From Verrucomicrobiota bacterium (GTDB lineage: Bacteria; Verrucomicrobiota; Verrucomicrobiia; Chthoniobacterales; UBA10450), in the NCBI GenBank assembly GCA_003218615.1, contig QHOD01000036.1, positions 4,090-26,598 on the forward strand: 22,509 bases of DNA, in the 5' to 3' direction. How positions within the stretch are numbered: the stretch's first letter is position 1; each line of letters opens with the position of its first letter. The translations under genes were made by a program, and so were the position numbers. Positions 1-7,405 of the stretch are shown here, piece after piece. The notes beneath the pieces are model-generated. The model was not told the DNA's origin, did no database searches, and saw only the letters and a list, made by a program, of their open reading frames with translations.

Positions 1-263
1 GCGCGCATGACATCCTCGTTTAGAACGCGCACGCCGCCGGAGGCGATCGCGCCGACGGCGAGCTCTTCAAAACCGGGAACGCCCAGCTTACGAACAATAA
101 AGACATCGAGCGGCGCGCCAAGCCGCTGCGCGACTTCAAATGCTACCGGCACTCCGCCCCGCGGCAGACCAAGCACAATGACATCATCGCGACCGGCATA
201 TTTAACGAGCTTTTTTGCAAGTAGCCGGCCCGCTTCCGTTCGGTTTGGAAAAGCTCTTTCCAT
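1..263 (-). CDS. Phosphoribosyltransferase-domain protein (N-terminal part, cut by window edge)
   Basis: The minus strand reads from an ATG at 263-261 to the window edge, giving 87 residues without a stop. The protein starts MERAFPNRTEAGRLLAKKL and continues with VIVLGLPRGGVPVAFEVA (about residues 34-51), then VRKLGVPGFEELAVGAIASG. This is the typical first half of the stand-alone phosphoribosyltransferase-domain proteins of the type-I PRTase fold. The PRPP-binding loop, which lies further downstream in this family, is outside the window, so substrate and activity cannot be judged. An AGGAAAGG ribosome-binding site sits about 5 nt before the ATG and supports this start. The gene lies downstream of the tRNA-Ser on the same strand. 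Members of this family are often annotated only as 'phosphoribosyltransferase' and their substrate is generally unknown. Confidence 0.85.
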   Translation of the reverse strand, partial: MERAFPNRTEAGRLLAKKLVKYAGRDDVIVLGLPRGGVPVAFEVAQRLGAPLDVFIVRKLGVPGFEELAVGAIASGGVRVLNEDVMR

Positions 264-399
264 GTGGCCTTTCCTGTTTTTTAATCGGTTCTTCGAGACG
301 CGGGAGGAACCCTCATTTGTGATTTCGCTTCTCGACGCCGCGTCGCGTGCTTCCCGCATGGTGCGATGGATTTTGTTTTCACGTCCGTGAGAATCAAGA

Positions 400-489
400 T
401 GGCGGAAGGGGTGGGATTCGAACCCACGGTGGGTTTCCCCACGCTCGATTTCGAGTCGAGTGCCTTAAACCGGACTCAGCCACCCTTCC
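400..489 (-). tRNA. tRNA-Ser (anticodon CGA), CCA encoded
   Basis: Read on the minus strand, the acceptor arm GGAAGGG (489-483) pairs with CCCTTCC (410-404), followed by discriminator G (403) and an encoded CCA (402-400). The anticodon stem CTCGA/TCGAG closes the loop CTCGAAA, giving anticodon CGA for UCG codons. A long variable arm (GTGGG, GAAA loop, CCCAC) is the class II hallmark of serine tRNA. The T arm is GTGGG-TTCGAAT-CCCAC. The mature body is 87 nt before CCA. No intron or mismatch in the acceptor, anticodon, variable or T stems is apparent. Confidence 0.97.
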
Positions 490-587
490 CCGTTTCCCGT
501 ATTGTCGATCTTAATTTACGACGCGCAATCATCGGACACAGCGGCAAGTTTTCAAAGGCAACCGTCACGCGAGCTTCGAGGCTGAAC

Positions 588-629
588 CCGAGAATCGTGT
601 GCACGGGAATTCGATCTCACGATTCTCGG
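588..629. repeat. 12-bp perfect inverted repeat, 18-nt loop
   Basis: CCGAGAATCGTG (588-599) is the exact reverse complement of CACGATTCTCGG (618-629). The 18-nt spacer makes a stable hairpin possible in RNA from either strand. There is no T-tract next to either arm, so it does not look like a standard intrinsic terminator. It may instead be an operator or an mRNA leader structure upstream of nrdJ, or lie in the upstream region of the tRNA gene. Its role is unknown. Confidence 0.7.
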
Positions 630-664
630 CGGCTGTTGTGGAACAGATGAACGCTACATCGACC

Positions 665-696
665 GTTGGCCAAAAGGGCGGGCGATTGAGGCCAAC
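665..696. repeat. 7-bp inverted repeat GTTGGCC/GGCCAAC upstream of nrdJ
   Basis: GTTGGCC (665-671) and GGCCAAC (690-696) can pair across an 18-nt loop. Part of that loop (CGATTGAGG) could alternatively pair with CCTTCAATCG just downstream, around 707-717, with one bulge, so two mutually exclusive folds are conceivable. This is a by-eye observation, not a computed fold. Confidence 0.4.
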
Positions 697-915
697 TCGC
701 GAAAACCTTCAATCGACTCTACCCGGCACGGAGAGGCCAAAAAATGTCACAATTTTAGGCTTGCCATGGATTCGTTTCGCACCGCATATTGTATGTCCGC
801 GAGGCCGTATCCCCAGTATCTTGTTATTAACCGTGATTGACAGGTTATTGATGGCTCGGCTCCCTCGCTAATCGAAATTATTCACAAGTTTTAACCAGCA
901 ACCCGTTTCACCGCC

Positions 916-3900
916 ATGATTCAATTAAAACGTGGAATTCCGTCTGCCTCGCTTGATCAATCGCGTATATCGGCGAACCGCCAGAAAAACAGGGCCGCAA
1001 AAACGATAAATACAGGTTTGCATTTTAAGCGCGTCTTTAGCGATGCGATTATAGCGCCCTTCGACCAGCTCGAGTGGGAGCAGCGCACTGCGGAAATCAC
1101 TGATGACAGCGGAAAAGTCATCTTCAAACAGGAGGACATCGAAGTCCCGAAAAACTGGAGCGCGCTCGCGACCAAAATAGCGGTCTCGAAATATTTCTAC
1201 GGCGATATTGCGAACGGTACCGATCCCCACAATGGCGGACGGGAAACGTCGGTCCGGCAACTGGTTCATCGCGTGACGCGGACCATCACCGATTGGGGAA
1301 TAGCGGATGGTTATTTCGCGAATGCAGAAGCTGCAGAGATTTTTTACGACGAATTGACCTGGCTCTGCGCGAACCAACATGGCGCGTTTAACTCGCCGGT
1401 CTGGTTCAACGTTGGGTTGTATCACCAATACGGCGTGGGCAAGGGCGCGGGCGCCGGCAATTATTTTTACGATTGCGAGATTGGCAAAGCGGAACGAGCT
1501 GCCTCTCAATACGAATATCCGCAGGGAAGCGCCTGCTTCATCCAGAGCGTGGACGACACGATGGAAGACATTATGCGGCTGGCCATGAGCGAGGCGATGC
1601 TTTTCAAGTACGGCAGCGGCACGGGCACGGATCTTACTTCGCTAAGATCGACAAGAGAAAAATTAAGCGGTGGCGGCAAGCCGAGCGGACCGCTCTCATT
1701 CCTGAAAGTTTACGATCAAGTTGCCAACGTGGTGAAGAGCGGCGGCAAAACACGGCGCGCGGCGAAGATGAACACGCTCAAAGATTGGCACCCTGATATC
1801 GAAGAGTTCATCGACGCCAAACAGAAGGAAGAGAAAAAAGCGTGGGCGCTCATCGAGCACGGCTATGACGGCAGCTACAACGGCGACGCGTATGGCTCGG
1901 TCATGTATCAAAACGAAAACGTGAGCGTGCGGGTAAGCGACGAATTCATGGAAGCAGCGCTGGAAGGTCGCGAATGGTGGACGCGCCGGGTGACCGATGG
2001 GCTGCCATGCGAACGCAAGGAGGCGCGCACGCTGTTGCGCAAAATCGCCGAAGGAACGCACGTCTGCGGCGATCCTGGAATGCAGTTCGATTCCACCATC
2101 CACAAATGGCACACCTGCAAAGGCACGGATCGACAAAATTCCACCAACCCGTGCTCGGAATATCTCTTTCTCGATAACACGGCGTGCAATCTCGCTTCGC
2201 TTAATTTGATGAAGTTCAAAAGCGCGGACGGCGATTTTGATGTTGAGCGATTCAAAGCGGCGGTGCGCGTTTTCATCACTGCTCAGGAAATCATTGTCGA
2301 TAACGCGAGTTACCCGATTAAAGAGATCGCCGAGAACTCGCATATTTTCCGCACGCTTGGACTTGGCTATGCGAACCTCGGCTCACTGATCATGAGTTAC
2401 GGTTTCGGTTACGATAGCGTGGAAGGCCGGGCGCTTTGCGGTGCGATCACCGCCATTATGACCGGCGAAGCTTACGAGCAAAGCGCGCGAATGGCGCAAG
2501 CGATGGGACCATTCCCCGGCTATCGCGATGCACGCGCCAGCGGCGTGCCGAATCCCGTCGCTAAAGACAACGTCGCATCGATGTTGGAAGTAATCGAGCT
2601 GCATCGTTGTGCGGTGCGCGAAATCTCGGATGCGAAAGAGTTCGCGCATTTGAAAGAGGAAGCCGCGAAAGTCTGGGACAGCGCAGCCGAACTCGGAAAG
2701 CGCTACGGCTATCGTAACGCACAAGTCACCGTGCTCGCGCCGACAGGCACAATTAGTTTCCTGATGGATTGCGACACAACGGGAATCGAACCGGACATCG
2801 CGCTCGTAAAATACAAGCTGCTCGCCGGCGGCGGAATGTTCAAAATTGTCAATCAGACGGTCAAGCCCGCGCTTGAGAAACTGGGTTACAATTCCGAGGA
2901 GATCGAACGCATCATCGCGCACATTGACGCGTTCGACACGATCGAAGACGTCACCGACACCGATGGATCGACGATTTCATCCGGGCTAAAGCGGGAGCAC
3001 CTGTCGATCTTCGATTGCGCGTTCAAAGCGTTCAAAGGCGAACGCAGTCTCAATTACATGGCACATCTGCGAATGATGGCCGCTGCGCAGCCATTCCTGA
3101 GCGGCGCGATTTCCAAGACGGTTAACATGCCGGAAGCGGCCACCGTCGCCGACGTCATGAACACATACGTGGAAGGGTGGCGGCTCGGGTTGAAGTCGAT
3201 CGCCATTTATCGTGACGGCTCGAAACGATCTGCGCCTCTGAACACGCGCAAGACAAAAGACATGGGCACTGCCCACGGTGTCGATGTTGCGCTGGATGCC
3301 GACGAATTACGAAAGCGCGTCCTCGAACTGGAAGAAGAACTGGCAACGTTGTGCAGCCGGCTCGATCAGCCGGTTAGGCATCGGATGCCAGACACCCGGA
3401 TGTCGCTGACTCACCGGTTCGAGATCGCCGGACATGAAGGTTACATCACCGTCGGTTTGTACGAAGACAGGCAGCCGGGTGAGCTCTTTATCACCATGTC
3501 GAAGGAAGGCAGCACGATCGGCGGGTTGATGGATACCGTCGGCACACTCACGTCGATTGCGCTGCAATACGGCGTGCCGCTGGAGAGTCTCGTGAAAAAA
3601 TTCGCCTATCAGAGGTTCGAGCCCAGCGGCTTCACAAAAAACCCCGACATTCGTCATGCCACCAGCATTACGGATTACGTGTTTCGCTGGCTGGCGTGCC
3701 AATTCATCAAAGGCTACAAGGAAGCAACGGCGCCGAACCGGGCGCAACCAGACCTGCCCCTCAAGGAAATCGTCGAGATCGAGAAGAGGGCCGTGAATCG
3801 ACCGGTGTCCGATTTGGCGCGCACCGGCGAGAAAGAAGTGATCGACGTGATTACAAACCATCCGTCCAACGATCCTGCCGCTGCGGGCCGGGGCGGGAAT

Positions 3901-4047
3901 GGCAATGGTCATGCTGAACGGGTCATGGTAGCGCTTGGCAGCATTTTTATGGGAATCACCTGCTCGGTCTGCGGCAGCGACAAGGTAATCCGCGCGGGCG
4001 CATGCGGTGTTTGCACCGAATGCGGAACGAGCCAGGGCTGTAGCTGA
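916..4047 (+). CDS. nrdJ: Adenosylcobalamin-dependent (class II) ribonucleoside-diphosphate reductase
   Basis: Class II ribonucleotide reductase, 1043 residues. It reduces ribonucleotides to deoxyribonucleotides in the cytoplasm, using adenosylcobalamin to generate the thiyl radical, so it needs no oxygen and no NrdB subunit. The NPCSE motif at 411-415 holds the radical cysteine C413 between N411 and E415. The redox pair is C207 (in GSACF) and C424 (in NTACNL), with the 11-residue C413-C424 spacing expected for NrdJ. The glycine-rich GSGTGTDLTSLRS is also present. After the catalytic barrel comes a TSCPD domain (about 833-934) and a C-terminal zinc-ribbon-like tail with C1016, C1019, C1030, C1033, C1036 and C1042, which are candidates for disulfide shuttling. 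The ATG at 916 is the first in frame but has no Shine-Dalgarno site. No nrdAB-type partner is next to it. Confidence 0.97.
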   Translation: MIQLKRGIPSASLDQSRISANRQKNRAAKTINTGLHFKRVFSDAIIAPFDQLEWEQRTAEITDDSGKVIFKQEDIEVPKNWSALATKIAVSKYFYGDIANGTDPHNGGRETSVRQLVHRVTRTITDWGIADGYFANAEAAEIFYDELTWLCANQHGAFNSPVWFNVGLYHQYGVGKGAGAGNYFYDCEIGKAERAASQYEYPQGSACFIQSVDDTMEDIMRLAMSEAMLFKYGSGTGTDLTSLRSTREKLSGGGKPSGPLSFLKVYDQVANVVKSGGKTRRAAKMNTLKDWHPDIEEFIDAKQKEEKKAWALIEHGYDGSYNGDAYGSVMYQNENVSVRVSDEFMEAALEGREWWTRRVTDGLPCERKEARTLLRKIAEGTHVCGDPGMQFDSTIHKWHTCKGTDRQNSTNPCSEYLFLDNTACNLASLNLMKFKSADGDFDVERFKAAVRVFITAQEIIVDNASYPIKEIAENSHIFRTLGLGYANLGSLIMSYGFGYDSVEGRALCGAITAIMTGEAYEQSARMAQAMGPFPGYRDARASGVPNPVAKDNVASMLEVIELHRCAVREISDAKEFAHLKEEAAKVWDSAAELGKRYGYRNAQVTVLAPTGTISFLMDCDTTGIEPDIALVKYKLLAGGGMFKIVNQTVKPALEKLGYNSEEIERIIAHIDAFDTIEDVTDTDGSTISSGLKREHLSIFDCAFKAFKGERSLNYMAHLRMMAAAQPFLSGAISKTVNMPEAATVADVMNTYVEGWRLGLKSIAIYRDGSKRSAPLNTRKTKDMGTAHGVDVALDADELRKRVLELEEELATLCSRLDQPVRHRMPDTRMSLTHRFEIAGHEGYITVGLYEDRQPGELFITMSKEGSTIGGLMDTVGTLTSIALQYGVPLESLVKKFAYQRFEPSGFTKNPDIRHATSITDYVFRWLACQFIKGYKEATAPNRAQPDLPLKEIVEIEKRAVNRPVSDLARTGEKEVIDVITNHPSNDPAAAGRGGNGNGHAERVMVALGSIFMGITCSVCGSDKVIRAGACGVCTECGTSQGCS

Positions 4048-4106
4048 GAGCGAAGCTCCACCGCATCGTTTTGCCTGAGTGGACACGCAAACGCGGCTGG
4101 CTACAG
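4038..4106. repeat. REP-like inverted repeat overlapping the nrdJ stop
   Basis: CTGTAGC (4038-4044, overlapping the last codons of nrdJ) is complementary to GCTACAG (4100-4106). A small inner hairpin, GAGC-GAA-GCTC, lies at 4048-4058. The left end, GTAGC followed by AGCGAAGC, resembles the sequence at the phoR stop (15834-15864). This suggests a dispersed intergenic element, but two copies are weak evidence. It fills most of the 90-bp gap before the acyl-CoA dehydrogenase and could alternatively act as a transcript-end structure. Confidence 0.4.
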
Positions 4107-4137
4107 TTCGTGACCGCTAATTGCTGGGACCGTTTTA

Positions 4138-5919
4138 ATGAACAAACTCGACGCGCAGCGACAAAAGGAAATTCAGCAGGCCGAGGAACTGCTTTTCGGC
4201 GGGCCACAGGCGCTTGGTTTTGCCAAGGGTCTTTTCCAGGGTCGTTTCGTGGCCGATTGGGTGATGCCTTATCCGCGTATGCCGGCAGCGCAACAGACGG
4301 AATTGGACGAGTCGCTGGGGGAACTCCAGCAATTTCTCGATGAAGATCTCGATGCGGCGGAGATAGATCGACAAGCAGAGATTCCGCGCAACGTCATCGA
4401 TGGTCTTGGGCACACCGGCGTGCTCGGCGCCACTGCGCCGGTGGAATACGGCGGACGGGGTTTCACACAGATGGCCAACTGTAAACTACTGGAGGAAATC
4501 GGGCGTCGCTGCGCATCGACATCGGTTTTCGTAAACGCCCATCACTCCATCGGGATTCGCGCGTTGCTGCTTTTTGGCACGCACGAGCAAAAGCAGAAAT
4601 GGCTTCCGAAATTAGTAACCGGCGAGCAGCTGGGCGCATTCGCCCTCACCGAGCAGGAAGCCGGTTCCGACGCGGCAAATGTTCAGATGGAGGCGCGTCC
4701 AACTGACGATGGAGCGCACTTCATTTTAAATGGCGAAAAGCGTTACATCACCAACGCGGCAATCGCGCACGTGCTCACAGTGATGGCGCGCACCCCGGTG
4801 TCCGGGTCAGATAAAACGGCGATTACCGCATTTCTGGTCACCCCCGACATGCCCGGCTTCACCATCCTCGAGGCGCGTATGCCGAAGATGGGAATCCGGG
4901 GGACCGCGACCGGACGATTTGCGCTGCGCGACGTCAAAGTGCCTAAGGAAAATATTCTCGGCCCGATGGGCAAAGGGCTAAAAGTGGCACTGACAGTGCT
5001 CGATTTTGGGAGGACGACATTTGGCGCGTGTTGCACAGGAGCGGCCAAAACCTGCCTGGGCCTGGCGGTCCAGCACGCGAACACGCGGAAACAATTCAAC
5101 AAAACGCTCGGTGAATTTGACCTGGTAAAGAAGAAGATCGCCCGCATGGCAGCAGACGCTTACGCGATGGAGGCGATGACCACGGTTACGGCGTCCCTCA
5201 TTGACCGCGGCCTGGAAGATTACATGATCGAGACCGCGATGTTGAAAGTCTTCACGACCGAGCGGCTTTGGGAAGTGATTAACGACGCCTTTCAGATTTA
5301 TGGCGGCTCGGCTTACTTTGTCGATCTTCCGCTGGAGAGAATGCTGCGCGATGCGCGTATCAACCAAATCGGTGAAGGCAGCAATGAAGTGCTGACTTCG
5401 TTTATCGCTCTCGTCGGGATGCGCGGGCCGGGAATGGAGTTCAAGGAAATCTACGATACGATCATGAAACCGTCCCGGGATCGAATGAGCAAAGCGTGGG
5501 CTGCGGGGATGAACCGGCTGGGCGCGACCATTCGTGTTCCGAATGTGCCTGTTCAAAGCGAGCAACTTCGCGCGCATGCCGGGCAGCTCGGCCGCTTGAT
5601 TTGGCGTTTTAATTTCGCCGTCAATCGGGCTTTGATCACGTATCGCGAGCCAATCCTCGACATGCAGCTTGTTCAGGAGCGAATTGCCGGCGCGGCGATG
5701 GATCTTTTTGCATCGACATGCGTGCTCAGCCGTCAAGACGCAGAGATTCAGTTCGCGCGACGAAATGGAGATTCGGCGCCTCGCGATCAATCCGCGGGCG
5801 ATCTGTTCTTGCGTCAATCCTTTCGCCGGATCCGTCGCTTCCTCGGCGGGCTAGCGGACAATGACGATAAAGCTTTGCTAGCGACAGCAAAGTCGTATTT
5901 GGCTAAGCGCCCCAGCTAA
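4138..5919 (+). CDS. Acyl-CoA dehydrogenase, VLCAD/FadE-like with C-terminal extension
   Basis: FAD-dependent acyl-CoA dehydrogenase of 593 residues, which introduces the alpha,beta double bond in acyl-CoA during fatty-acid or related acyl-CoA oxidation. The N-terminal helical domain runs to about residue 165. The FAD/substrate signature LTEQEAGSD (170-178) and NGEKRYITNA (198-207) mark the middle domain. The C-terminal helical domain has QIYGGSAY and GEGSNEVL, where E413 aligns with the catalytic base of MCAD/VLCAD. A further 170 residues after the core match the extra C-terminal domain of VLCAD/ACAD9-type enzymes, pointing to long-chain substrates and possibly membrane association. The ATG at 4138 has no clear Shine-Dalgarno site. 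The next gene starts 2 bp after its stop, so the two are probably co-translated. Chain-length specificity is inferred. Confidence 0.93.
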   Translation: MNKLDAQRQKEIQQAEELLFGGPQALGFAKGLFQGRFVADWVMPYPRMPAAQQTELDESLGELQQFLDEDLDAAEIDRQAEIPRNVIDGLGHTGVLGATAPVEYGGRGFTQMANCKLLEEIGRRCASTSVFVNAHHSIGIRALLLFGTHEQKQKWLPKLVTGEQLGAFALTEQEAGSDAANVQMEARPTDDGAHFILNGEKRYITNAAIAHVLTVMARTPVSGSDKTAITAFLVTPDMPGFTILEARMPKMGIRGTATGRFALRDVKVPKENILGPMGKGLKVALTVLDFGRTTFGACCTGAAKTCLGLAVQHANTRKQFNKTLGEFDLVKKKIARMAADAYAMEAMTTVTASLIDRGLEDYMIETAMLKVFTTERLWEVINDAFQIYGGSAYFVDLPLERMLRDARINQIGEGSNEVLTSFIALVGMRGPGMEFKEIYDTIMKPSRDRMSKAWAAGMNRLGATIRVPNVPVQSEQLRAHAGQLGRLIWRFNFAVNRALITYREPILDMQLVQERIAGAAMDLFASTCVLSRQDAEIQFARRNGDSAPRDQSAGDLFLRQSFRRIRRFLGGLADNDDKALLATAKSYLAKRPS

Positions 5920-5921
5920 AT

Positions 5922-6911
5922 TTGGCTGCACGCATTTACACCGACAAAGATGTCGATCTTCGCTGGCTGAAGGGAAAAACGTGCGCGGTGATCGGCTTCG
6001 GCTCACAAGGCCGTGCCCAGGCTCTTAACCTCAGGGATAGCGGGATTAAAGTAATTGTCGGGCTTTATCCTGGCAGCAAATCCCGCGTGCGCGCCAGGCG
6101 CAGTGGCTTGACAGTGCTCCATACCGCAGATGCGGCACGGCGCGGCGACATTGTTTTTCTCGCGCTTTCAGACACGCGGATGCCTGCCATTTACGCAGAA
6201 CAGATCGCGCCAAATTTGCGTCCGCGCCAAACTCTGCTCTTCGCCCACGGCTTTGCGATTTATTATCGGACGATCGTTCCGCGCAAAGATGTCGACGTTG
6301 TGATGGTCGCGCCCAAGGGTCTCGGACCGATGGTGCGCCGGGAATTTCTGCGAGGTCGCGGCGCGCCAGGGTTGATTGCGGTTCACCAGAATCCCAGCCG
6401 GCATGCGAAGCGAACGGCTCTGGCGTGGGCGAAGGGAATCGGCTGCACGCGTGCCGGCGTCCTCGAAACGAACTTTCGGGAGGAGACTGAGACCGATCTT
6501 TTCGGTGAGCAAGCAGTGCTTTGTGGCGGCACAAGCGCGCTCATTCGCGCTGGCTTTGAAACTCTCGTTCGTGCCGGATACCCGCCAGAGCTCGCTTATT
6601 TCGAATGCCTGCACGAACTCAAGTTCATTGTCGATCTAATCTACGAAGCAGGACTTGCCGGGATGCGCAGATTGATTTCCGATACCGCCAAATGGGGAGA
6701 ATTGACGATTGGGCCAAAAATTATCGATCACACGGTGCGAAAACACATGAGATCTGCGCTGCGCGACATCCGCTCAGGAAAATTTGCGCGCGAATTTATT
6801 CGGGAGATGAAAACCGGCGCGCGCCGTCGCGCCGATCTGCTGCGCGAGGCTGAAGCGCATCCGATCGAGAAAGTCGGCGCACGCTTGCGCGGCCTGATGA
6901 GTTGGAAATAG
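5922..6911 (+). CDS. ilvC: Ketol-acid reductoisomerase homologue (class I), divergent, TTG start
   Basis: Class I ketol-acid reductoisomerase family, 329 residues, the usual length. Canonical IlvC converts acetolactate or acetohydroxybutyrate to dihydroxy acids in valine/isoleucine synthesis with NADPH and Mg2+. The start is TTG at 5922, chosen because MAARIYTDKDVDLRWLKGK matches the family N terminus; no ATG or ribosome-binding site competes. The Rossmann motif GFGSQG is at 25-30. The metal and catalytic positions appear kept: H109 in AHGF, K132 in APK, D192 and E196 in TDLFGEQ, E228 and E232 in ECLHE, and S253 in ISDTA. Several usually invariant flanking residues differ: SQGHAQ is SQGRAQ, HGFNIHFG is HGFAIYYR, and KGPGH is KGLGP. 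No ilvB/ilvN/ilvD is nearby. It may be the house IlvC or a paralogue with changed cofactor or substrate use. Confidence 0.85.
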   Translation: MAARIYTDKDVDLRWLKGKTCAVIGFGSQGRAQALNLRDSGIKVIVGLYPGSKSRVRARRSGLTVLHTADAARRGDIVFLALSDTRMPAIYAEQIAPNLRPRQTLLFAHGFAIYYRTIVPRKDVDVVMVAPKGLGPMVRREFLRGRGAPGLIAVHQNPSRHAKRTALAWAKGIGCTRAGVLETNFREETETDLFGEQAVLCGGTSALIRAGFETLVRAGYPPELAYFECLHELKFIVDLIYEAGLAGMRRLISDTAKWGELTIGPKIIDHTVRKHMRSALRDIRSGKFAREFIREMKTGARRRADLLREAEAHPIEKVGARLRGLMSWK

Positions 6912-6949
6912 AAAACAAAAAGCAGTTGGCGCTGCCGTTTCAGGCAGCG
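6911..6949 (-). terminator. Hairpin plus T-rich run after the small secreted-protein gene
   Basis: On the minus strand the stem CGCTGCC/GGCAGCG (6949-6943 with 6936-6930, 6-nt loop) is followed after 8 nt by CTTTTTGTTTTC (6922-6911). It lies about 40 nt beyond the stop of the minus-strand gene. The gap before the T-run is longer than in an ideal intrinsic terminator. Confidence 0.45.
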
Positions 6950-6954
6950 TGCCC

Positions 6955-6988
6955 TTTCGCCGAACTCGGTTTTGGCGAAATTATTTTA
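6955..6988 (+). terminator. Probable intrinsic terminator after ilvC
   Basis: TTTCGCC (6955-6961) pairs with GGCGAAA (6974-6980) over a 12-nt loop and is followed directly by TTATTTTA. It lies 44 nt after the ilvC stop and just past the stop codon of the opposing small gene. Together with the neighbouring hairpin it forms a convergent terminator region that serves both strands. Confidence 0.55.
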
Positions 6989-7213
6989 CTACTCGCGCCC
7001 GATAATCTGTAGCGGGCTGCTGGTCGTCGGAAACCCCGCAAACCGGTCGCATCGTTGTGGGATGCCAGAAGCGATGGTCTTGATGTAGCAGATTTTTACA
7101 ACCTTTGGATAAGCCATCTGCTGTGTTGGTTGCACAACGACGTTTTTGCTCGGATCTGCAAATGCCGATGCGCAAAATGCGAGCGCGAGCACGATGCCTA
7201 CATATGTTTTCAT
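6989..7213 (-). CDS. Small secreted protein of unknown function (74 aa)
   Basis: I do not recognise a named family. The start is taken at the ATG 7213-7211, not further upstream, because it places a clean signal peptide at the N terminus: MKTYVGIVLALAFCASAFA followed by DPSKN, with an AFA-type cleavage site. The mature part would be about 55 residues with only two cysteines (in KICYIKT and PQRCDRF), spaced so that one disulfide is possible. It is rich in P, T, Q and G and ends in PLQIIGRE. No membrane segment follows the signal. There is no clear Shine-Dalgarno site. It stands alone, convergent with ilvC and separated by about 190 bp from the end of the TPR gene. Signal peptide, compact gene with its own terminator and sensible composition favour a real gene. 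Confidence 0.6.
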   Translation of the reverse strand: MKTYVGIVLALAFCASAFADPSKNVVVQPTQQMAYPKVVKICYIKTIASGIPQRCDRFAGFPTTSSPLQIIGRE

Positions 7214-7405
7214 GTACTGATTGTGCCCCGCTCGGAGTTTTGTGCAAGCTAATTTGGAGTTGTTAGCGGACGAAAAGACGACCCTTTGAGACATGGCGGG
7301 TACGGCAACGGTCAATTTGCAAGCCAAGCCGCAATAATCCGAGCGATTGGGCGGTTAGCTTACCGAGAAACCGAACGAGCGGAACCGGTGAACCAACAGC
7401 GCCCA

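Larger units (their letters stand above)
491..915. other. Intergenic region between tRNA-Ser and nrdJ; no convincing gene
   Basis: This is a 425-bp spacer between divergent transcription units: tRNA-Ser leaves to the left and nrdJ to the right. The short reading frames here lack ribosome-binding sites and family resemblance. It holds two inverted repeats (588-629 and 665-696, listed separately) and an isolated TTGACA at 837-842 without a well-placed -10 box. The leader of nrdJ probably lies here. I see no cobalamin riboswitch B12 box and no convincing pair of NrdR boxes. Confidence 0.6.

Noticed and set aside
7..390. Plus-strand 127-codon frame at the left edge
   Set aside because: It is the shadow of the minus-strand phosphoribosyltransferase, is rich in S, R and P, and has no ribosome-binding site.
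366..650. Plus-strand reading frame beginning MAEGVGFEPTVGF across the tRNA
   Set aside because: It is the antisense translation of tRNA-Ser, a well-known false gene pattern, and runs on into spacer without family resemblance.
781..796. NrdR-box-like sequence ACCGCATATTGTATGT
   Set aside because: Only about 10 of 16 positions fit the consensus and no second box is found at the usual spacing.
837..842. Perfect -35 hexamer TTGACA before nrdJ
   Set aside because: No acceptable -10 hexamer 16-18 bp downstream, so a promoter cannot be supported.
640..915. Cobalamin riboswitch before the B12-dependent nrdJ
   Set aside because: No B12 box (GCCACTG type) and no recognisable cobalamin-riboswitch core on the plus strand.
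7214..7245. Possible leaderless promoter for the small secreted protein (TTGCAC, 16 bp, CACAAT)
   Set aside because: Only three positions of the -35 match and there is no independent support.
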